From contig DAOPQD010000055.1 in NCBI GenBank assembly GCA_035347995.1, forward strand, positions 1-21,815: a stretch of DNA of 21,815 nucleotides, written 5' to 3'. The stretch is from JAAZNO01 sp012798275. Its GTDB lineage: Bacteria > Chloroflexota > Anaerolineae > B4-G1 > SLSP01. Within the stretch, counting starts at the first letter, position 1. The number at the start of each line of letters is the position of its first letter. Of this stretch, positions 8,854-14,327 are shown one piece after another. A program made the translations under genes and the position numbers. The notes below the pieces were generated by a model. It saw only the letters and a list, made by a program, of their open reading frames with translations. It made no database searches and was not told the origin of the DNA.

Positions 8854-9997
8854 GCGTTGTGTCTACCGTCGGCGTGATCCCCGGCCCCGGCATTACAATG
8901 GTAGGGGTAGAGCCTTCCGGCGTGAAGATAATCTTATCCATCGCCGTGAGCGCGGAAGCGTTGGCCTGCGCTATCAGCAGCTGCACGTAAGCGGGATATT
9001 GAGCATACAGATCGCCGAGCAGGCTCTGCAAGGCCGTGTCGGCCTGCGCCTGAGCTTTGGCAGCTTCGGCCCGCGCCAGGTTGATCTCCAGATCGCGTTG
9101 CGCGGCGAGCAACTCGTTAGCCTTTGTCGCCTCAATCAGCACCCGCTCGGTCTCCTTCTGGGCCAGGTCGTTCGCACGCTGCGCTTCGATGACCGCGGTC
9201 TGCGCTGCCAGGCGTTGACGTTCGAGCTCTGCCAGCTGCGTCTGCTGCCGGGTCTGCTCCTGGATCTTGCTCTGTTCCACGCGGATGGCGCCTTCCTGTT
9301 TGGCTTGCTCGGCAGCGGCCTCCGCCTGCGCCTTGAGCTGATCCTGCGCCGCTTTCTCCGTCGCCAGCCGGCTCTGCACGATCGCGTCCAGCGCCGCCTG
9401 CACCTCCGCGGAGAGAATCACGTCGGGCACCACCACGTTGTTCACGCTCAACCCCATCGGCGCGACCATGTCGTTGAGCTCGTCATCAATGCAATTGCGG
9501 AGCGCATCCCGCGAGGCGCCAATGATATTGTCATCGAAGGTGCGGTCGCCTACACAGACCTTCATCGCCTGCTTGGCCAGGTCCGCCACCCGATTGAGCG
9601 CCAGGTCATCATCAATGTAAATCCCGCGATATTCATTCCACGAATTCAAAATCATCTCTCCCTTGTCCAGGCCGGGACGGAAAATATCGCCGCTCACCAC
9701 CAGGCCGATGCGTTGTTTGTCTTTGGTGATGATCTCTTTATCTTCCACACGGAAGGGGATGGCCTGAGTCGAAATCGTCTCCAGGCGCACGAACAGCCCG
9801 ATGTCGCTGTAGACGCCCGGCCCCACCACGTTGTAAATGCGTCCCCCGCGGAATTGAATGCCGACCTCTTGGGACTCGACTACTTTGAGGAAATAGAAGA
9901 AGTTGTTGGCCAGCACCAACACGATCACGAGGATCACGACCACCACCAGCCCATAGCCGATGATCTTCGACGCAGCGCTTCCTTTGTTGTTGTTCAT
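8849..9997 (-). CDS. SPFH/Band 7 (prohibitin/stomatin-like) membrane protein
   Basis: The 382-residue product has an N-terminal transmembrane helix (about 12-37, rich in Val/Ile/Leu). An SPFH domain follows (about 38-215: QEVGIQFRGGRIYNVVGPGVY and later DVILSAEVQAAL), then a long Ala/Gln/Glu-rich coiled coil (about 215-335). The tail is short, with a Pro/Thr-rich end. Such proteins oligomerise into membrane scaffolds linked to protease regulation and membrane domains; the exact role here is unknown. The ATG at 9997 has GGAGGT 4 nt upstream. No NfeD-type partner is adjacent; the upstream neighbour is a CPBP membrane protein. Confidence 0.85.
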   Translation of the reverse strand: MNNNKGSAASKIIGYGLVVVVILVIVLVLANNFFYFLKVVESQEVGIQFRGGRIYNVVGPGVYSDIGLFVRLETISTQAIPFRVEDKEIITKDKQRIGLVVSGDIFRPGLDKGEMILNSWNEYRGIYIDDDLALNRVADLAKQAMKVCVGDRTFDDNIIGASRDALRNCIDDELNDMVAPMGLSVNNVVVPDVILSAEVQAALDAIVQSRLATEKAAQDQLKAQAEAAAEQAKQEGAIRVEQSKIQEQTRQQTQLAELERQRLAAQTAVIEAQRANDLAQKETERVLIEATKANELLAAQRDLEINLARAEAAKAQAQADTALQSLLGDLYAQYPAYVQLLIAQANASALTAMDKIIFTPEGSTPTIVMPGPGITPTVDTTP

Positions 9998-10018
9998 TGC
10001 GACCTCCAGTGATTTGAG

Positions 10019-10048
10019 ATTGTACGAAACTTACGTACCGGGAATCAA
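10019..10048 (-). promoter_or_regulatory. Candidate promoter of the SPFH gene
   Basis: On the minus strand TTGATT (10043-10048) and TACAAT (10019-10024) are 18 bp apart. The start would be near 10012, giving a leader of about 15 nt to the GGAGGT site. The interval contains the imperfect inverted repeat GTACG...CGTAC. Confidence 0.4.
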
Positions 10049-10054
10049 ACTCAA

Positions 10055-10080
10055 AGGACTGCCTCCAGTCCTCTTTTTCT
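10055..10080. terminator. 7-bp hairpin with T-run between CPBP and SPFH genes
   Basis: AGGACTG-CCTC-CAGTCCT is followed on the plus strand by CTTTTTCT. On the minus strand, the direction of both flanking genes, the same stem is followed only by TTGAGTTT. It could end CPBP transcription weakly, or block rightward antisense transcription. Confidence 0.4.
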
Positions 10081-10081
10081 G

Positions 10082-10702
10082 CTATAGATGCGCTACCCAA
10101 ATGGTGAAGAACGTGACGAACAGGTGAATCAAGAAGGGATAATAGAACGATCCCGTCGTCCATCCCACCCATCCGAAGGCGGAGCCGCCCACGAGGCAGC
10201 TGAGCGTCTCCAGCTGCGGCTTCCCCTGATGCGCCAGCGTGAAGATGATGGTCTGCAACAAGATCGCCCAATCCCCGCCGACCAGATCCGCCAGCGCGAA
10301 CAGGATCATGCCGCGGAAGAAGAACTCCCAGCCAAAGAGGTCCTGGAACGCAAACGCGAGCGTGCCCCACGCCCCGTGAGCGGACCAATACGCGGTGTAA
10401 TACTCCCGAAAATCCGCGCCGGCGGCCACCACCCACAACACCGGCGCCATCAGGAGCCACCCGCCCACGGTCAGCAACAGACCGCGCTTCCACTTTCCCA
10501 GGCGGAAGCCATAGTCGCGCGGCGAGCGCCGCAACAACGCCAGCAGCAATAACGGCAGCGCCAGGTAGAAGAGCAGGCTATCCCATTCCTTGCGCGGCAG
10601 CACATCGTTGTAATAGTCCAGCACCAGCGCCAGCGTCGCGTAGACCACGATCGCGGCCGTTTTCCAATTTTGGCGTAGTGAAGTAGAGGCCGATGAAAGC
10701 AT
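10082..10702 (-). CDS. CPBP-family intramembrane metalloprotease-like protein
   Basis: The product, 206 residues from the chosen start, has about six hydrophobic segments and the three CPBP/Abi motifs. Motif 1 is WEFFFRG (E126, R130; the usual EExxxR has Trp in place of the first Glu), motif 2 is FTLAHQG (H158), and motif 3 is FLIHLFVTFF (H193). Members are membrane proteases related to CAAX prenyl endopeptidase, or non-catalytic relatives. The ATG at 10702 is preferred over 10741 because GGTGGGA precedes it and because the -10 box at 10757-10762 would place the transcript start almost on the 10741 codon. Substrate unknown. Confidence 0.75.
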   Translation of the reverse strand: MLSSASTSLRQNWKTAAIVVYATLALVLDYYNDVLPRKEWDSLLFYLALPLLLLALLRRSPRDYGFRLGKWKRGLLLTVGGWLLMAPVLWVVAAGADFREYYTAYWSAHGAWGTLAFAFQDLFGWEFFFRGMILFALADLVGGDWAILLQTIIFTLAHQGKPQLETLSCLVGGSAFGWVGWTTGSFYYPFLIHLFVTFFTIWVAHL

Positions 10703-10756
10703 AGCGTTCCCACCCAGGTTCAGGCTGTCGCGGCCAGGCATTGCCGCGCGCCTCCC

Positions 10757-10784
10757 ATTATAACTGTGGCGGCAAATTTTGGAA
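10757..10784 (-). promoter_or_regulatory. Promoter of the CPBP gene, inside an inverted repeat
   Basis: On the minus strand a perfect TATAAT (10757-10762) lies 16 bp from a weak TTCCAA (10779-10784). The inverted repeat TTGCCGC (10741-10747) / GCGGCAA (10769-10775) brackets the -10 box and could be an operator, although this is speculative. Confidence 0.5.
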
Positions 10785-10846
10785 GCGCGCCGACGAGACC
10801 GGGCTCACGGATGAACGCGGGGAAACACGGATTCTATGAAACCCGG

Positions 10847-10874
10847 TTGCAAAGCCTTTGTTATGTGGTATACT
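10847..10874 (+). promoter_or_regulatory. Promoter of rpsO-pnp
   Basis: TTGCAA (10847-10852) and TATACT (10869-10874) are separated by 16 bp. Transcription would start near 10881, giving a leader of about 65 nt before the rpsO start at 10945. Confidence 0.65.
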
Positions 10875-10878
10875 CCGC

Positions 10879-10911
10879 TTCGTCATTCAGAACCGTCATA
10901 TATCTGACGAA
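10879..10911 (+). promoter_or_regulatory. rpsO leader stem-loop
   Basis: TTCGTCA (10879-10885) pairs perfectly with TGACGAA (10905-10911) across a 19-nt loop, near the start of the rpsO leader. S15 represses its own mRNA through different leader structures in different bacteria; whether this stem serves that purpose is inference. Confidence 0.35.
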
Positions 10912-10944
10912 TACGGCAGTTTGTCTAAGAAAGGAGTTTCGGCA

Positions 10945-11211
10945 GTGCTATCCAAGGCTGAGAAAAACAAAATCATCCAGGAATTTGCACGTACGCCGGA
11001 CGACACCGGTTCGCCGGAGGTTCAGGTCGCTATTCTCACGAATCGCATTCGTTCGCTCACTGAGCACCTGAAAACTCACAAACACGACGAGCATTCGCGA
11101 CAGGGTCTGTTCAAAATGGTGGGCCAGCGACGACGTCACCTGGCTTATCTGCAGCGGACTGACCCCGAGCGCTACCGGGAGTTGATCCAGCGGCTGGGTC
11201 TGCGCAGGTAA
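10945..11211 (+). CDS. rpsO: Ribosomal protein S15
   Basis: S15 is a primary binder of 16S rRNA helix 22 and part of the platform of the 30S subunit, forming bridge B4 with the 50S. The 88-residue product carries the family hallmarks: FARTPDDTGSPEVQVAILT (about 13-31), an HLKTHKHDEHSRQGL segment (about 41-55) and a basic LVxQRRRHLAYL-like helix. The start is the GTG at 10945, 8 nt after AAAGGAG; a longer in-frame extension from an ATG at 10858 would lie inside the promoter and is rejected. Order rpsO-pnp is widely conserved. This copy has its own promoter and an intercistronic hairpin. Confidence 0.97.
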   Translation: MLSKAEKNKIIQEFARTPDDTGSPEVQVAILTNRIRSLTEHLKTHKHDEHSRQGLFKMVGQRRRHLAYLQRTDPERYRELIQRLGLRR

Positions 11212-11237
11212 ACGGCGCAGCACCTTCTCTGGCTGAT

Positions 11238-11271
11238 AACGAGTAGAGGCGGCCTGACCCCTCTACTCGTT
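11238..11271 (+). terminator. rpsO-pnp intercistronic hairpin
   Basis: AACGAGTAGAGG (11238-11249) pairs perfectly with CCTCTACTCGTT (11260-11271), followed by a weak TTTGCT tract. It probably acts as a leaky terminator or mRNA 3'-end stabiliser between rpsO and pnp, like the equivalent hairpin in E. coli. Confidence 0.55.
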
Positions 11272-11325
11272 TGCTGAAGCAGGTCAGGCAAAATTCACAT
11301 CAGCTTCCGGCTACAGAAGAGCCCT

Positions 11326-11398
11326 CGAAGGTAGGAATTGGGGAATGGGGTGCATCCGGCCAGGCCGCTGCACAGCAATTCCCAGTTTCAAACCTTCG
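11326..11398 (+). promoter_or_regulatory. Long imperfect hairpin in the pnp leader
   Basis: Three nested pairings stack in order: CGAAGGT (11326-11332) with ACCTTCG (11392-11398), GGAATTG (11334-11340) with CAATTCC (11376-11382), and GTGCA (11350-11354) with TGCAC (11369-11373). It lies just upstream of the pnp ribosome binding site. In E. coli, a long pnp leader hairpin cut by RNase III mediates PNPase autoregulation; a similar role here is inferred from position and shape. Confidence 0.5.
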
Positions 11399-11433
11399 GA
11401 GCCCGACTGACGCCGGAGCAGGAGGTTTAGGAT

Positions 11434-13626
11434 ATGAAACTGGAAGAAAAAACGTTTTGCGCCCGTTTGGGCGAGCACGAAGTGTGCTTTTCCACAGGTA
11501 AGTTGGCCCGACAGGCCGGCGGGGCGGTTCTCGTCCGCAGCGGGGAGACCGTGCTGCTGGCGACCGCGACCATGTCGCACACCCCGCGGCAAGGGATAGA
11601 TTTCTTCCCCCTGTCGGTAGATTTCGAGGAGCGCCTCTACGCCGCAGGACGGATCCCGGGGTCCTTCTTTCGGCGGGAGGGCCGGCCTTCCGAAAAGGCG
11701 ATCCTCACCAGTCGGCTGATTGATCGGCCCCTCCGCCCGCTGTTCCCCTCTGACATGCGCAACGACGTGCAGGTCATCGTGACGGCCTTCTCGCAGGGCG
11801 AGGAACAACACGCGGACACGCTAGGCATTGTCGCCGCCTCCGCCGCGCTCATGATCTCCGACATCCCCTTTGAAGGCCCTGTGGGTGCCGTGCGCATCGG
11901 CCTGATTGAGGGGCAACTCGTGGTCAACCCCACCATCCCGCAAATGGAGCACAGTCTCCTGGATCTGCGGGTCGCCGGCAGCGAGGACGCCATCATCATG
12001 GTCGAATGCGGCGCGAACGAGGTGGACGAAGCCACGATGGTCGAGGCTCTGGAGCTGGCGCGGCAGTCCTACCAGGACCTCATTCGCGTCCAACGCGAGA
12101 TGCTGGCCGCTGTAGGGAAGCCCAAAGCGCTCTATCCTTCTTTCGCCACCCCCGAAGCGCTGCTCACGCGCGTGGAGGCCGCGGCGAGCGAACGGATCCG
12201 CACGCTGCTGCGGCAGGAGCTCCTCAAGGGCGAGCGCATCGAATCCATGAACACGCTGGAAAAAGACGTGCAGGCCCAACTGGCGGAAGAAGCCGAAGCC
12301 AATGGTTGGACCGCGATCCAAATCAGCGAAGCGTTCCACGAGGTTTTCAAGCAGCTCGTGCGCACGCGCATCCTCGACGAGGGGGTGCGCCCGGATGGAC
12401 GCGATCCCCGCACCATTCGACCCCTTTCCGCCGAAGTGGGATTGTTCCCGCGTCCACACGGCACGGGGCTGTTCAACCGTGGGGAAACACAGGTGCTCAG
12501 CCTGGCGACCCTCGGGATGCCCGGCGAGGAACAGGAGTTGGACGACCTCTTCCCCGAAGAGACCAAACGCTACATCCATCACTACAACTTCCCGCCCTAC
12601 TCTACCGGTGAGGTCGCGCCCTTGCGCGGGCCGCGTCGCCGGGAGATTGGGCACGGCGCGCTGGCGGAGCGGGCACTCCTGCCGGTGATCCCGTCCAAAG
12701 AGGAATTCCCCTACACCATCCGCGTCGTCAGCGAAGTGCTTTCCTCCAACGGCAGCACCTCGATGGCTTCGACCTGCGGCAGCACCCTGGCGTTGATGGA
12801 TGCCGGCGTGCCCATCAAGGCCCCCGTCGGCGGCATCGCCATGGGCCTGGTCACGGATGGCGCGCGCTACGCGGTGCTCACCGACATCCAGGGCCTCGAA
12901 GATCACCTGGGGGACATGGATTTCAAGGTCGCCGGCACGCGCACGGGCATCACCGCCCTGCAGATGGACATCAAAATCAAGGGTGTGACGCGCCAGATTC
13001 TGAGCGAAGCGCTCGAACAGGCGCGCATTGCGCGGATGCAGATCCTCGACGTGATCGCGGAAACCCTGTCGGCGCCGCGCACTGAACTCTCGCACTACGC
13101 GCCCAAGATGCTGACCACGCACATCAATGCGGACAAAATCGGGACGTTGATTGGGCCGGGCGGCAAGAACATCCGCGCCCTACAAGAGAAGTATGATGTC
13201 AAAATTGACATCGAGGAAGACGGCACCGTTTTCGTCGCCGGCACCGGCGGCGATGGCGCGCAGCAAGCGCTTCGCCACATCAACAGCATGATGGAGACAG
13301 TCGAGGAAGGAAAAGTCTACAGCGGCAAAGTGGTCCGCCTGACGGATTTCGGCGCCTTTGTGGAGATTCTTCCCGGCACCGATGGGATGGTCCACATCTC
13401 GCAGCTGTCCGATCGCCGCCTCGAGGCAGTTTCCGACGCGGTGCAGGTCGGCGACGAAATCCTGGTGATGGTCACCGACATCGGCGCTGACGGCAAGATT
13501 CGCCTCTCCCGGCGGGCCGTGATGGAAGGCTGGACGCTGGAGCAGGCCCGCGAGCAGGATCAACCCCGGCGGCCTGCGGGCGGTGGGGAGCGGCGCAATG
13601 GCGAGCGTCCGCCGCGACGACGGTAA
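11434..13626 (+). CDS. pnp: Polyribonucleotide nucleotidyltransferase (PNPase)
   Basis: PNPase degrades RNA 3' to 5' using phosphate and can add tails in reverse; it is a ring-shaped trimer in the RNA decay machinery. The 730-residue product has two RNase PH domains (about 1-230 and 320-550) separated by a helical domain. The second carries the catalytic aspartates in GDMDFKVAGT and QMDIKIKG. It continues with a KH domain containing IGPGGKNIR (about 570-578) and an S1 domain beginning YSGKVVRLTDFGAFVEI. The tail is basic and Arg/Pro-rich. Length is typical. The ATG at 11434 is preceded by AGGAGG. It is downstream of rpsO, behind a hairpin and a structured leader. Confidence 0.97.
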   Translation: MKLEEKTFCARLGEHEVCFSTGKLARQAGGAVLVRSGETVLLATATMSHTPRQGIDFFPLSVDFEERLYAAGRIPGSFFRREGRPSEKAILTSRLIDRPLRPLFPSDMRNDVQVIVTAFSQGEEQHADTLGIVAASAALMISDIPFEGPVGAVRIGLIEGQLVVNPTIPQMEHSLLDLRVAGSEDAIIMVECGANEVDEATMVEALELARQSYQDLIRVQREMLAAVGKPKALYPSFATPEALLTRVEAAASERIRTLLRQELLKGERIESMNTLEKDVQAQLAEEAEANGWTAIQISEAFHEVFKQLVRTRILDEGVRPDGRDPRTIRPLSAEVGLFPRPHGTGLFNRGETQVLSLATLGMPGEEQELDDLFPEETKRYIHHYNFPPYSTGEVAPLRGPRRREIGHGALAERALLPVIPSKEEFPYTIRVVSEVLSSNGSTSMASTCGSTLALMDAGVPIKAPVGGIAMGLVTDGARYAVLTDIQGLEDHLGDMDFKVAGTRTGITALQMDIKIKGVTRQILSEALEQARIARMQILDVIAETLSAPRTELSHYAPKMLTTHINADKIGTLIGPGGKNIRALQEKYDVKIDIEEDGTVFVAGTGGDGAQQALRHINSMMETVEEGKVYSGKVVRLTDFGAFVEILPGTDGMVHISQLSDRRLEAVSDAVQVGDEILVMVTDIGADGKIRLSRRAVMEGWTLEQAREQDQPRRPAGGGERRNGERPPRRR

Positions 13627-13646
13627 GGGGACATGGGGAGTTGTGA

Positions 13647-13734
13647 GTGGGAACGTGGGAACGTGCGAAGGTGTCCCCGTGTAAAGGTGTGAAGGTGTGA
13701 ACGTAAGTGACTCGCTGATTCGCTAATTTTCAAA
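13647..13734 (+). repeat. Octanucleotide-phased array R1 (11 units)
   Basis: The 88 bp divide without remainder into 8-bp units: GTGGGAAC twice, GTGCGAAG, GTGTCCCC, GTGTAAAG, GTGTGAAG, GTGTGAAC, GTAAGTGA, CTCGCTGA, TTCGCTAA, TTTTCAAA. A Shine-Dalgarno sequence (GAGGAG) follows directly, then the ATG of the next gene. Related arrays with the same order of unit types are at 14168-14223 and 21513-21600. Confidence 0.85.
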
Positions 13735-13747
13735 GAGGAGACCCAGA

Positions 13748-13921
13748 ATGAGTGAACCAACCATCGAGGTTTTGGCGGAGACCGATGAATATGCCGTGTT
13801 GATGACCCGTGACGAAGATGGCGAAGTCATCTATCACGTGGAACTGGGCAACGCTACCCTGCATTTCTTCGGCGATGAGTGGAATGAGTTCATGGATCTG
13901 ATGCGTCAGGCCATGCGCTAA
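13748..13921 (+). CDS. Small acidic protein of unknown function (57 residues)
   Basis: The frame begins MSEPTIEVLAETDEYAVLM and ends FMDLMRQAMR. It is rich in Asp and Glu with alternating hydrophobic residues, suggesting a small beta-strand domain (about 5-42) followed by a short amphipathic helix (about 43-57); there is no signal peptide, membrane segment or Cys. The ATG has GAGGAG upstream at good spacing, and an excellent intrinsic terminator lies 20 nt after the stop, so it reads as a complete single-gene unit. It sits between pnp and clpC, preceded by an octamer array. I do not recognise the family; expression is likely, function unknown. Confidence 0.75.
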   Translation: MSEPTIEVLAETDEYAVLMTRDEDGEVIYHVELGNATLHFFGDEWNEFMDLMRQAMR

Positions 13922-13941
13922 ATCCAGCAAGGGAAACAGGC

Positions 13942-13977
13942 GCCGCGCGGAAGGACTCTTCCGCGCGGCTTGTTTTT
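13942..13977 (+). terminator. Intrinsic terminator of the 57-residue gene
   Basis: GCCGCGCGGAAG (13942-13953) pairs perfectly with CTTCCGCGCGGC (13958-13969) around a GACT loop and is followed by TTGTTTTT. It is a textbook rho-independent terminator. Confidence 0.9.
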
Positions 13978-14036
13978 AGAATGGCCACACCGGAACTGTG
14001 AGGAGAGAGCCACGAGCAGAGGCTGTGACGGCTCAC

Positions 14037-14126
14037 CAGGCTGGCGATTCCTCCCCAGCCTGACAGGAGCCAACCGCGCTGAAGCACGTTGTTGAGGGAC
14101 GTATCAGACCCGAAATTCATTTCGGG
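14037..14126. repeat. Dispersed intergenic repeat, copy 2, with flanking hairpins
   Basis: 14052-14111 matches 3-62 with scattered substitutions. It overlaps CAGGCTGG/CCAGCCTG (14037-14044/14055-14062, 8 bp) and is followed by CCCGAAA/TTTCGGG (14109-14115/14120-14126, loop TTCA). The gene-free stretch 13922-14327 therefore holds a terminator, this repeat, octamer array R3 and the clpC promoter. I see nothing coding in it. Confidence 0.65.
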
Positions 14127-14167
14127 GCAGCCTGAGAGCGGCCTGAAGTTCGCGCACCCTTTGCCAC

Positions 14168-14223
14168 GCAAGTGATTTTGGGATTCGCCTATTCGCCTTT
14201 TCGCTGACTCGCCTATTTTCCGA
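14168..14223 (+). repeat. Octanucleotide-phased array R3 (7 units)
   Basis: Units in order: GCAAGTGA, TTTTGGGA, TTCGCCTA, TTCGCCTT, TTCGCTGA, CTCGCCTA, TTTTCCGA. This is the right half of the pattern seen in R1 and R2 (the GTAAGTGA-like hinge, TTCGC units, then the TTTTCCGA cap). It ends 10 bp before the -35 box of the clpC promoter. Confidence 0.8.
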
Positions 14224-14233
14224 GCGCGCCCTA

Positions 14234-14261
14234 TTGATTTCAACCCCAGTCAAGGTATAAT
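14234..14261 (+). promoter_or_regulatory. Promoter of clpC
   Basis: TTGATT (14234-14239) and a perfect TATAAT (14256-14261) are separated by 16 bp. The leader would be about 60 nt. I see no CtsR or CIRCE operator. Confidence 0.75.
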
Positions 14262-14327
14262 TCAAGTAGATAGAGTGACGCACGGCAGCTGCACACACAG
14301 CGTTGGGAAATCAAATCGAGGCATACG

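Noticed and set aside
13647..13734. CRISPR-like array
   Set aside because: Units are 8 bp with no spacers and no cas genes are nearby.
13560..13760. Minus-strand frame with a repeated His-Thr-Phe-Thr-like pattern
   Set aside because: The pattern is the translation of octamer array R1 and the frame overlaps the end of pnp; it is an artefact of the repeat.
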